This document shows, in pieces, positions 1 through 7,765 of a stretch of 64,000 nt of DNA (position 1 is its first letter; each line of letters begins with the position of its first letter). The stretch is from positions 614,874 to 678,873 of the forward strand of contig NZ_BMNA01000002.1 of NCBI RefSeq assembly GCF_014646215.1. Reading direction: 5' to 3'. Origin of the DNA: Nakamurella endophytica. Lineage in GTDB: Bacteria > Actinomycetota > Actinomycetes > Mycobacteriales > Nakamurellaceae. The translations under genes were made by a program, and so were the position numbers. The notes beneath the pieces are model-generated. The model saw only the letters and a program-made list of their open reading frames with translations, had not been told where the DNA came from and ran no database searches.

Positions 1-624
1 CCCGTAGAACCCGGCGCGTCCGGCGTTGCGGAACACCAACGTCACGGTCGGCGACCGGACCGTCAGTGTGCGTGCGGTGACCTCGTAGTGCACCGGCGTC
101 GCGGACTCGAAGACCGCTGTCATCGCGTCCGGTACCGGACCGACCTCCGTCGGACCGCAGGCATGAGCCATGGTGTCGACAGCGCGGCCCGGAGTCAGCT
201 GGTCGCCCGCGGCCGTATAGGTGTGCAACGCTCCCGAGCAGTACAGGTCGTAGGCCAGGAAGGTCGCGGTGAATTCGACCGCGGCGTCGGGGAACCGGGC
301 CGCATCGGTCTCGTACCCGGCAGTGTGCAGGGACGTCAGCCGCCAGTGCTTCCCCACCAGTCGCTGGTCGACGGCCCCGTCGGTGCGCGCCGGCCGGTCC
401 CGCCCCGAGTCGGGTGCGGGGCTGCCCGACGAGTCGGCGGTGGTCGACCCCGCACCCGTCCGAACCCCGGTCGGCGACCGGGCCGCCCCCGTGGTGGACG
501 AGGAGGCCGTCGCCGTCGTCGGAGGGCTACCCTGCGCCGGTGCCGACGGGCTGCACCCGGCGGTGAGGACGGCGCCGGCGATCGCGAGGCCCACCCCACT
601 CCGGCCGATCCGTGACCACGGCAT
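1..624 (-). CDS. Secreted lipoprotein with META/HslJ-like domain (3' end outside window)
   Basis: Partial gene; 208 codons are visible and the frame runs off base 1. The ATG at 624 is preceded by a strong GGAGGAGG ribosome site. The leader MPWSRIGRSG, a hydrophobic stretch and lipobox LTAGC (Cys24) mark an exported, lipidated protein. A Ser/Thr/Pro-rich linker follows to about residue 85. The domain from about residue 88 starts KHWRLTSL and carries a YCSG motif and a later MAHACG motif, which match the Cys-Ser-Gly and Met-x-x-Cys positions of META domains (heat-shock HslJ family) as I remember them. Such lipoproteins are extracytoplasmic and of unknown biochemical role. The gene stands alone, 195 bases downstream of the 820-1761 stop. 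The fold assignment rests on motif memory, not on a search. Confidence 0.75.
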   Translation of the reverse strand, partial: MPWSRIGRSGVGLAIAGAVLTAGCSPSAPAQGSPPTTATASSSTTGAARSPTGVRTGAGSTTADSSGSPAPDSGRDRPARTDGAVDQRLVGKHWRLTSLHTAGYETDAARFPDAAVEFTATFLAYDLYCSGALHTYTAAGDQLTPGRAVDTMAHACGPTEVGPVPDAMTAVFESATPVHYEVTARTLTVRSPTVTLVFRNAGRAGFYG

Positions 625-819
625 TCCAGCCTCCTCCCGTCGACACCGCCAGGACGGATGGAGATAGCCGCTGGGTTGCTCGGCGGGGTCGTCACGAGCG
701 GCCGGAGACGCCCGCCAGCAGGCCGACCGGTCGCGGTGCACGCAGGGGCACGGCGACGGCCGCGTCGGGGTCGGCTCGGTGGCGCCCGCCGCCGGCGGAC
801 GCCACCGATTCGGGCCGGT

Positions 820-1761
820 CTACTCGACCGTGAACCCGACGCGCTCGGCGAGCTCGGTCAGGTAGGCGAGCGCGATGCGGTACTCCTGCTCGAAGCCGTC
901 CGACGCGTTCTCGTGGGGCTTGTAGGCGCCCGGGATGCTGGTCACCGGCCGCGAGACACCGGGGATGTCCTCGAACTCCAGCGAGATGACACCGTCGAAA
1001 CCGGTGTCGTGCAACGCCCTGAGCAGGCTCTCCCAGTCGATCTTGCCCTTGCCCGGGCGCCAGTGGACGTTGGTGGCGCCGTCGTTGTCCGAGAAGTGGC
1101 AGTGCAGCACGCGACCGCCGAGCCGGTACACCGAGACGTGCGGGACGTCGCCGACCGGGAACAGGTGGCTCGGGTCGAAGTTGATGCCCAGTGCCGGGGA
1201 GTCGACCGCATCGAGGATCCGGATGAGGCCCTCGGTGTTCGACCCGTACCGGAAGGGATGCGGCTCCAGGCTGTACCGGACGCCGGCCGCCTGGGCGTGG
1301 TCCGCGCACTCGCGCAACGCGTCCACGTACTGCGACCAGTTCCCCGACCAGTCCAGGCCCGCACCGATGTCCACGGTGAACATCTGCACGTGCGGCCGGT
1401 CCATCAGCGACGGGTAGACGATGTTGAACGGGTAGTGCGTCACCGTGTTCACCACGGTCGCGCCGAGCGCCACGGCGGTGTCCACGCCCTGCTTGAACTC
1501 GTCGACCGACTGCCGCCGCCGCTGCGGGTCGGAACTGGCCAGACCCTCGTTCTTGACGACGAACTGGGACAGGCGCATGCCTTCGTCGTCCAGCACCGAC
1601 CGCAGCAGGGCCACGGTCTCCGGCGTGTAGTACGACTGCAACGCGTCGGTGTCCCACGCGATCAACTCGGTGGCGCGGAACCCCGCCTGCCCGATCCGCC
1701 GGATCGCCCGGTCGTACGGTGCCTCCCACTTCCACGGCCAGATGGACGCGCCGAACCTCAT
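820..1761 (-). CDS. TIM-barrel sugar phosphate isomerase/epimerase family protein
   Basis: 313 residues, the usual length of the AP-endonuclease-2/xylose-isomerase-like TIM-barrel family. Likely metal ligands are visible in family positions: Glu in SLEPHPF, Asp/His in NFDPSH, His in HCHFSD and Glu in ISLEFED. ATG 1761 follows GAGGAGAC. It is the last gene of the minus-strand operon that begins with the binding protein at 9490, 60 bases after the GMC oxidoreductase. Members of this family isomerise or epimerise sugars; some cleave 3-keto-glycosides or C-glycosides next to a glycoside 3-oxidase (the CarA/CarC type of system). The neighbouring pyranose-oxidase-like gene makes that role attractive here, but I see no gene for the small second subunit of C-glycoside deglycosidases, so the exact reaction is open. 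Confidence 0.85.
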   Translation of the reverse strand: MRFGASIWPWKWEAPYDRAIRRIGQAGFRATELIAWDTDALQSYYTPETVALLRSVLDDEGMRLSQFVVKNEGLASSDPQRRRQSVDEFKQGVDTAVALGATVVNTVTHYPFNIVYPSLMDRPHVQMFTVDIGAGLDWSGNWSQYVDALRECADHAQAAGVRYSLEPHPFRYGSNTEGLIRILDAVDSPALGINFDPSHLFPVGDVPHVSVYRLGGRVLHCHFSDNDGATNVHWRPGKGKIDWESLLRALHDTGFDGVISLEFEDIPGVSRPVTSIPGAYKPHENASDGFEQEYRIALAYLTELAERVGFTVE

Positions 1762-1821
1762 GGTGTCTCCTCTACCGGCACCCGGTGGTGCCCTCGGTCT
1801 TCGGGTCTGGGGGCGGCGCGC

Positions 1822-3384
1822 TCAGCCGGCCGTGGCCAGCGTCGCGGCGATGTGCTGGCCGGCGAGCACCGCCAGGGCCACCGTGGTCAGGGTCGGGTTG
1901 CAGGCGGTGGTGAGCGGGATGACGCCGTTGCCGCCCACATACAGGTTGTCGGTCCCCCACACCCGACTGGTGCTGTCGCACACACTGGTGCCGTCGTCCA
2001 CCGGGCCCATCCGCACCGTCCCCTCGTAGTGCAGCGAACTGCCCGCCGGGAGCACCCACGGGTCCTCTCCCTCGAAGGGGGCGCCGAGCGCCCAGGCGAT
2101 CCGCAGTGCGTCCGCCTTGGCGTTCTCGATCACCTCGAGGTCGTACGTCGAGTAGTCGACGTGCATCCGCATGGCCGGCATGCCGAGCCAGTCCGTGCGC
2201 TCGTCGTCGAACTCGACCGCGTTCTCCGGCCGCACCTCCTGGGGCAGGAACAGGTGCACGGACAGCACCGGCGTCGGGTCGTCGGCCTGCGGTCCGGGCA
2301 GCGACGCCGGATCGACCTGGACGAGATTGCCGTGCGCGGGGAAGGTCTTCGCGTCGTAGGGGATCCAGGTCACCCCGCTCGCCGCCACGGACACGGCCGC
2401 GGTGTTGGCCATGACCGCGGTCTCGCCCTGCTCCCGCGACCGTCCGCCGGTGTCCCCCGCGCCGTGCACCCGCGCCATCACGGACACCTGCGGGTGTTCG
2501 TTGAGATGACGGCCGAGCGCAGGGGGGCGGACGCCCGAGGCGAAGAGCAGTTGCGGCGTGCGCAGCGAGTCGCCGGCGACCACCACCACGTCCGCGGACA
2601 CCCGACGGACGGCGCCGGTCTCCAGGTCCTCCAGCTCCACACCGCACGCGCGCTCCCCGTCCAGGATCACCCGGCGGCAGAGCGTCCGCGCCCGCAGCTC
2701 GAAACTCGGGTCCGCACCCGACAGCAGGTCGCCCAGGATGACGTTCGGTCCGGACCGCTCCACGCCGTGGTCGGTCAGCCGGACGGCCATCGGCATGGCC
2801 TGCACCCGCCGGTGCGCGGGCCGACCCTCGTCGACCACGCCTCCCACGCGCTCTCGGACGTGCGCGGCGAACGCCGAGTCGGCGAACTGGGTGGCCGACA
2901 CCTGCAGGTACCGCTCGGCCACCTCGAACGCCGCGTCGAGCTCGCCCGCGTCGAGGAACGGGATGCGCTCGGTGTCGCTCGGCCGCGGGCAGCAGCCGAA
3001 CCAGTGCGATCCCATGCCACCCACGTTGCTCGCCGCCTGGGCCGCGGGAAAACCGTTGCCGCTCAATGGCCCCGACCCGACCCGGAACAGTCCGGGCCGC
3101 TGCAGCAGCGCCTGCTCCCGGTCCTGCTCGGACGCCGTCTCCCAGGTCAGCGGGTACGGATAGGTGTCCGGTCCCTGGGATGCCACCTGCGCGCGGGCAC
3201 GCTCCTGGGGATCGAGGATGTTGGCGACGTGCAGGCCCGGCGGTTCGGCGATCACCGGGCCCGCCTCGACCATCAGGATGACGGCCGTCGGTGCACCGTT
3301 GCGGATCGTCCGGGCGTACGCAGCACCGGCCGGTCCGCTGCCGACGACGAGGACGTCGACGTGTTCGGACCACTCGGGGTTCAT
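1822..3384 (-). CDS. GMC-family FAD oxidoreductase, pyranose 2-oxidase/C-glycoside 3-oxidase-like
   Basis: 520 residues if started at ATG 3384, which has an AGGAGC ribosome site and overlaps the upstream ATPase stop (ATGA). A longer in-frame extension to 3603 lies inside the ATPase gene and is rejected. The Rossmann FAD motif VVGSGPAG is at residues 13-20 with an acidic VEAGP strand end near 40. GGMGSHW (His127) aligns with the histidine that carries covalent FAD in pyranose 2-oxidases. The C-terminal SLHYEG (His452) and CNPTLT (Asn496) match the catalytic His/Asn pair, spaced almost as in the fungal enzyme (548/593). Expected reaction: oxidation of a sugar ring hydroxyl, C2 or C3, of a free sugar or glycoside. 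Context: transporter upstream, TIM-barrel sugar enzyme downstream, LacI repressor divergent. Substrate is not determinable from sequence alone. Confidence 0.85.
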   Translation of the reverse strand: MNPEWSEHVDVLVVGSGPAGAAYARTIRNGAPTAVILMVEAGPVIAEPPGLHVANILDPQERARAQVASQGPDTYPYPLTWETASEQDREQALLQRPGLFRVGSGPLSGNGFPAAQAASNVGGMGSHWFGCCPRPSDTERIPFLDAGELDAAFEVAERYLQVSATQFADSAFAAHVRERVGGVVDEGRPAHRRVQAMPMAVRLTDHGVERSGPNVILGDLLSGADPSFELRARTLCRRVILDGERACGVELEDLETGAVRRVSADVVVVAGDSLRTPQLLFASGVRPPALGRHLNEHPQVSVMARVHGAGDTGGRSREQGETAVMANTAAVSVAASGVTWIPYDAKTFPAHGNLVQVDPASLPGPQADDPTPVLSVHLFLPQEVRPENAVEFDDERTDWLGMPAMRMHVDYSTYDLEVIENAKADALRIAWALGAPFEGEDPWVLPAGSSLHYEGTVRMGPVDDGTSVCDSTSRVWGTDNLYVGGNGVIPLTTACNPTLTTVALAVLAGQHIAATLATAG

Positions 3385-4538
3385 GAACGCTCCTGCTCTG
3401 CGCGGGTGTCGCGGATCGTGGACGTACCGGCTGTTGCGTACTCGGGCCGGGCCGCCGGAGCCGGACGGGCCAGCGAGGGCGGTGGTGGCTGCCGCCCGTC
3501 GTGCAGCCAGCAGGCGACCTCCCGGTCCGCCGACGGCGGATCGCCGACCGGGAGGGCCAGCGGTGGCCGATCGGTGGCGCACCGCGGCATCTCGTGCGGG
3601 CAACGGGTCCGGAACGCGCAGCCCGACGGGACGTGCCGCAGGTCCACCGGTGATCCGGGGATGCCGACCAGCTTCTCGCGGTCACCGTGCAGCGACGGGA
3701 ACGACGCGAGCAGCCCGCGGGTGTACGGGTGGCGGGGCGCGTGGAACAGGAACGCCGACGGTGCCCGCTCCACCAACCGACCGGCGTACATGATGGCGAT
3801 GGTGTCGGCGATCTCGATGAGCAGCGACAGGTCGTGCGTGATGAACACGACGGAGAAGCCCAGGCGCTCCCGCAGTTCCAGGATCTGCTGCAGGATCTGG
3901 CGTTGCGTCACCACGTCCAGCGCTGTGGTGGGCTCGTCCATCAGCACGATCTGCGGCTCGAGGATCAGCCCCATGGCGATCATCACGCGCTGCCGCATCC
4001 CGCCCGACAGCTCGTGGGGGTAGCTCTTGAGCCGGCTGGGGCTGATGCCCACCATCTCGACCATCTCGCGCACCCGCGCCTGCCGCGCCTGCCGGCTCAT
4101 CGACCTGCGGTGCGCGGCCAGGACGTCGAGCAGCTGGCGCTCCACCGTCAGGACCGGGTTGAGGGCGTGCATGGCGGACTGGAACACGACGGCGATCTCG
4201 GACCAGCGGATGGCCCGAAGCTCCGCCGGTCCTGCCGACAGCAGGTCCATGCCCCCACCGGGGCGGTCCGCGGGCCGGAACACCACCTCGCCCGCGGTGA
4301 TCACCCCCGGCGGGCGCAGCAGCCGGGTGATCGCGTAGGCCAGGGTCGACTTGCCGCTGCCGCTCTCGCCGGCGATGCCCAGGATCTCGCCGCGCCGCAG
4401 GGTCAGGTCGACGTCGACGACCGCACGCACCGCGTCCGGCCCGAGCCCGTACGACGCGGACAATCCACGGACCTCCAGGACCGGGTCACCGGCGCGAGGT
4501 CGGGTGGTCACCGGGATGCTGCCGGCCGAGATCGTCAT
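3381..4538 (-). CDS. Dpp/Opp-type ABC transporter ATP-binding protein (DppD-like)
   Basis: 385 residues. Walker A GESGSGKST near residue 59, Q-loop region FQSAMHALNP, signature LSGGMRQRV, Walker B IVLMDEPTTALD and H-loop ITHDLS are all present. The C-terminal oligopeptide/dipeptide-transporter region shows HPYTRGLL and the Cys pattern GCAFRTRCPHEMPRC typical of OppD/DppD, which can bind an iron-sulfur cluster in some relatives. About 50 further residues are Pro/Ala-rich and look disordered. ATG 4538 overlaps the permease stop (ATGA) and has GAGGTG upstream, so translation is coupled. It is one of two ATPases of the operon; its partner is 6646-7653. The transporter class is called peptide-type, but many actinobacterial members import oligosaccharides or glycosides, which suits the flanking sugar enzymes. 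Confidence 0.93.
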   Translation of the reverse strand: MTISAGSIPVTTRPRAGDPVLEVRGLSASYGLGPDAVRAVVDVDLTLRRGEILGIAGESGSGKSTLAYAITRLLRPPGVITAGEVVFRPADRPGGGMDLLSAGPAELRAIRWSEIAVVFQSAMHALNPVLTVERQLLDVLAAHRRSMSRQARQARVREMVEMVGISPSRLKSYPHELSGGMRQRVMIAMGLILEPQIVLMDEPTTALDVVTQRQILQQILELRERLGFSVVFITHDLSLLIEIADTIAIMYAGRLVERAPSAFLFHAPRHPYTRGLLASFPSLHGDREKLVGIPGSPVDLRHVPSGCAFRTRCPHEMPRCATDRPPLALPVGDPPSADREVACWLHDGRQPPPPSLARPAPAARPEYATAGTSTIRDTRAEQERS

Positions 4539-5584
4539 CGCTGCACCTCACTGGGCTGCGGGTCGGTACGGACCACGGGTGTGAACCCGCCCGCGGAGTC
4601 CCGGGCGGCGCGCCCCCGCAACGAGTTGGACCGCAGTCGGGGATTGATGAACTCGTCCACCCCGAAGTTGAGCAGGGCCAGACCGGTGCCGATGAGTGCG
4701 ACGGCCAGTCCCGGGGGGACGAACCACCACCACGCGCCGGCGTTGAGGGCATCGGCCGACTGCGCCCAGTAGAGCATCACGCCCCAGCTCCACTGCGAGA
4801 CGTCCACCAGTCCCAGGAACGCCAGGCCCACCTGGGTGAGGATGGCGAACAGGACGGTGAACAGGAAGCTCGAGGCCAGGATCGCCCTGACGTGCGGCAG
4901 GATCTCGAAGACGATGATGCGCCAACCCGGCTCGCCCGCCACGCGCGCGGCTTCGATGTAGTCCCGGCGCCGGATCGACAGGGTCTGCGCGCGGAGCACC
5001 CGTGAGCCCCATGCCCACCCGGTGAGGCTGATCACCGCGGCGACGGCGACGGGACCGCCGTTGGGCAGGTAGCCGGTCAGCACGATGAGCAGCGGCAGCG
5101 CGGGGACCACCAGGAACACGTTGGACAGCAGGGACAGCAGGTCGTCGGCGATGCCGCCGACGAACCCCCCGGTGACGCCGATGATCGTCGAGATCGCCGT
5201 GGCGATCAAGCCGGCGAGGACCCCGATGATCAGGGTCTGCCGGGCGCCCACGAGCAGCTGGGACAGCACGTCCTGGCCCGTCCCGGTGGTCCCCAACCAG
5301 TGCTGCCAGCTCGGCGGAGCCAGCACGTCGGGACCCAGGTTCGACGGGTCGTACGGCGCGACGAGCGGCCCGATCGCCGCCATGAGCACGAACAGGCCGA
5401 GGATGACCAGGCCGGCGACGAACTTGCCGGACATGGTCCGCCGCCGCCGACGCGGGCGGCCCGGGTCTGCCGGCTCGGACACCAGTGGGTCGGCCGCGGC
5501 TCCCGGCACCGGACCGCCGACGCGGTCGCCGGCCAGCACGTCGTCGACGGCGTCCGTGGCGGGTCGGTCGCTGGTCTCGGCCAT
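4535..5584 (-). CDS. Dpp/Opp-type ABC transporter permease (DppC-like)
   Basis: 349 residues, inner-membrane subunit with an N-terminal cytoplasmic segment of about 50 polar residues ending RRRRR, a first membrane span (FVAGLVILGLFVLMAAIGPL), the OppC signature region ending DVLSQLLVGARQTL and four to five further spans. The EAA loop EAARVAGEPGWRIIVFEILP contacts the ATPases. The start at ATG 5584 has only a weak AGGA site; an internal Met51 (MSGKFVAG) would give a more typical OppC length, so the N terminus is uncertain. It sits one base after the upstream permease stop and overlaps the next ATPase, as expected for a coordinately translated transporter. Confidence 0.93.
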   Translation of the reverse strand: MAETSDRPATDAVDDVLAGDRVGGPVPGAAADPLVSEPADPGRPRRRRRTMSGKFVAGLVILGLFVLMAAIGPLVAPYDPSNLGPDVLAPPSWQHWLGTTGTGQDVLSQLLVGARQTLIIGVLAGLIATAISTIIGVTGGFVGGIADDLLSLLSNVFLVVPALPLLIVLTGYLPNGGPVAVAAVISLTGWAWGSRVLRAQTLSIRRRDYIEAARVAGEPGWRIIVFEILPHVRAILASSFLFTVLFAILTQVGLAFLGLVDVSQWSWGVMLYWAQSADALNAGAWWWFVPPGLAVALIGTGLALLNFGVDEFINPRLRSNSLRGRAARDSAGGFTPVVRTDPQPSEVQR

Positions 5585-5585
5585 C

Positions 5586-6572
5586 TCAGGCGTCCTGTCG
5601 GGTGCGGGGGTCCAGCAGGACGTACGCGACGTCGGCGACCAGGTTGGCCAGCAGGACGGCGAAGGTGATGATGAGGAAGATGCCCTGCATCAAGGGGAAG
5701 TCCTCGTTGTTGACCGCCTGGTAGAGCGAGTACCCGATACCGGGGTACGAGAAGACGATCTCCACCAGCAGCGAGCCGGAGACCACGAAGCTGATCGACA
5801 ACGCGAACCCGGCGATGCTGGGCAGCACCGCGTTCCGTGCGGCGTACGCCGAGAGCACCCGCAGGCGGGACAGACCCTTGGCCTGCGCCACCAGCACGTA
5901 GTCCTCGTCCATCACCGTCACCATCATGTTGCGCATGCCCAGGATCCAGCTGGCGACCGAGCTGAGCACGATGGTGATGGCCGGCAGCACCGCGTGGTAC
6001 AGCGCGTTCGACACGAAATCCGAGGACCACGACGGGTCGATGCCCTGGTCGAAGCCTCCGGACAGCGGGAACCAGCCGAGCTTGGCCCCGAACAGCGAGA
6101 TGACGATCAGGCCCATCCAGAAGTAGGGCACCGACGAGAGGAACGTCGACAGCGGCAGGATGGTCTCCGCCCAGGAGCCGCGGCGCCAGCCGATGAAGGC
6201 CCCGAGCACCGTCCCTAGCAGGAAGCTGATGACGGTGGACACCCCGACCAGGACCAGCGTCCACGGCAGTGCCTGACCGATCACCTCGCTCACCGAGCTC
6301 GGGTAGAAGGTGATCGACCGGCCGAGGTCGCCGCGGAACAGCTGCCCCCAGTACTGGAAGTACTGCACGATCAGCGACGTGTGGTCGTCCAGCCCGAAGG
6401 CGACCTGCATGGCCTGCATCGCGTTGGGCGACACCGCACCTTGCTGCTGCAGGCGGGCGACCATGAGCTGGACCGGATCTCCCGGCATCAGCCGGGGCAG
6501 GAAGAAGTTGATCGAGATCGCGGCCCAGGCGGTGATCAGGGTGAAGCCGAGCCGGCGCAGCAGGAACTTCAC
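5586..6572 (-). CDS. Dpp/Opp-type ABC transporter permease (DppB-like)
   Basis: 328 residues with the canonical OppB beginning (MKFLLRRLGFTLITAW, then FFLPRLMPGDP), about six membrane spans and the EAA-type loop VLVAQAKGLSRLRVLSAYAARNAVLPS. It forms a heterodimeric channel with the 4535-5584 permease. The start is GTG at 6572 with GGAG close upstream. The family motif LMPGDP in the first periplasmic loop is intact. It lies 73 bases after the ATPase gene 6646-7653 and one base before the second permease. Confidence 0.93.
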   Translation of the reverse strand: MKFLLRRLGFTLITAWAAISINFFLPRLMPGDPVQLMVARLQQQGAVSPNAMQAMQVAFGLDDHTSLIVQYFQYWGQLFRGDLGRSITFYPSSVSEVIGQALPWTLVLVGVSTVISFLLGTVLGAFIGWRRGSWAETILPLSTFLSSVPYFWMGLIVISLFGAKLGWFPLSGGFDQGIDPSWSSDFVSNALYHAVLPAITIVLSSVASWILGMRNMMVTVMDEDYVLVAQAKGLSRLRVLSAYAARNAVLPSIAGFALSISFVVSGSLLVEIVFSYPGIGYSLYQAVNNEDFPLMQGIFLIITFAVLLANLVADVAYVLLDPRTRQDA

Positions 6573-6645
6573 CGCTCCGTCCGTCCCGCCGCCGGATGGA
6601 CGTCCATGGGCGCTCCCTCGCGCATCGTCGCTCTCCCCATCGCGG

Positions 6646-7653
6646 TCACGCTGCCTCCCGGCCGGATGCGGGCCGCTGCGACTCGTCCACCCGCAGCCAG
6701 CAGGCTGCGGTGTGCGACGGCGTCACCGCGACGTCCGGGGGCTGCTGCCGGCAGACGTCCATGGCGAACGGGCACCGGTCCCGGAAGCGGCAGCCGTCGG
6801 TGGGCGCCGACGCGGCACCGCTCGAGGCCCGCGACACGTCGACGATCTCGATGCGTTGCGGGTCGGGCGCGGCCGAGATCAGCAGTTGCGTGTACGGGTG
6901 CGCCGGCTGGTCGGTGACCTCCAACGCCGTGCCGCTCTCCACCACCTTGCCGGCGTACATGACCACGGTCCGGTCGGCGAAGTAGCGGGCCGAGGCGATG
7001 TCGTGCGTCACGTAGAGGATGGCCAGGCCGTCGGTGTCCCGCAGCTCGCCCAGCAGGTTCAGGATGCCGAGCCGGATCGAGACGTCGAGCATGGAGATCG
7101 GTTCGTCGGCCAGCAGCACCCTGGGCTCCGACGCGAGCGCCCGGGCGATGGCCGCGCGCTGGCGCTGACCGCCGGACAGCTCGTGCGGCAGCTTGTCCGC
7201 GAACTGCGGGTCCAGCTTGACACGCTGCAACAGGTCTCGCACCTTGCCGGCCACGTCCGCACCGCGACGCGCACGACCGAAGTTCAGCAGCGGTCGGGCC
7301 AGGTGGTAGCCGATGGTGTGCACCGAGTTCAGCGATGCGAACGGATCCTGGAACACCATCTGGACGTCCTTGCGGTACGCCCGCAGGTTCATCCGACCGG
7401 CGTCCCGCCCGTCCAGGGTGATCCGTCCCGAGCTGGGCCGCACCAGCCGGACCAGCATCTTGGCGACGGTCGACTTGCCCGAACCGCTCTCCCCGACCAC
7501 CGCGGTCACCGTTCCGGGGACCAGCGCAAGGTCGAGATCGTCGACGGCACGCACGGTGCGGCGGCGACCCCGTCCACGGAGCGTGTAGTGCTTGGCCAAC
7601 GAGGTGGTGCGCAGGACGGGCTCGGCGCCCGGCCCGCTCGTCGTGGATGTCAT
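6646..7653 (-). CDS. Dpp/Opp-type ABC transporter ATP-binding protein (DppF-like)
   Basis: 335 residues. Walker A GESGSGKST, Q-loop FQDPFASLNSV (an OppF hallmark), signature LSGGQRQRA, Walker B VLLADEPISMLD, H-loop THDIASA and the C-terminal HPYTQLLI plus GCRFRDRCPFAMDVC region are present. I choose ATG 7653 (MTSTTSG) because GGGGAGAG lies directly upstream; the ATG at 7665 overlaps that site. It is separated from the binding-protein gene by 112 bases holding a very stable hairpin (7703-7742), which may lower transporter relative to binding-protein expression. Confidence 0.93.
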   Translation of the reverse strand: MTSTTSGPGAEPVLRTTSLAKHYTLRGRGRRRTVRAVDDLDLALVPGTVTAVVGESGSGKSTVAKMLVRLVRPSSGRITLDGRDAGRMNLRAYRKDVQMVFQDPFASLNSVHTIGYHLARPLLNFGRARRGADVAGKVRDLLQRVKLDPQFADKLPHELSGGQRQRAAIARALASEPRVLLADEPISMLDVSIRLGILNLLGELRDTDGLAILYVTHDIASARYFADRTVVMYAGKVVESGTALEVTDQPAHPYTQLLISAAPDPQRIEIVDVSRASSGAASAPTDGCRFRDRCPFAMDVCRQQPPDVAVTPSHTAACWLRVDESQRPASGREAA

Positions 7654-7702
7654 GTCTCTCCCCATATCCCGAGCCGTGCATGCCCTGCCGGCACGCTGCG
7701 GC

Positions 7703-7742
7703 CCGGCCGTGCCCGGGGCGCGGGTGCCCCGGGCACGGCCGG
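7703..7742 (-). terminator. Strong intercistronic stem-loop after the binding-protein gene
   Basis: A perfect 17-bp stem (arms 7703-7719 and 7726-7742) with a 6-base loop lies between the binding-protein stop and the first ATPase start, with no T-run. This placement is typical of hairpins that protect the abundant binding-protein transcript or partly terminate transcription before the membrane genes. Seen directly as an inverted repeat; the function is inferred. Confidence 0.6.
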
Positions 7743-7765
7743 ATCCAGGCCCGATCAGCGTCGGG

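Noticed and set aside
658-4023. Very long plus-strand open frame (1121 codons)
   Set aside because: It is the antisense shadow of three clear minus-strand genes, with Arg/His/Val-rich composition, no family motif and no ribosome site. Similar giant shadows at 22700-25417, 25637-27907 and 56944-59853 were rejected for the same reason.
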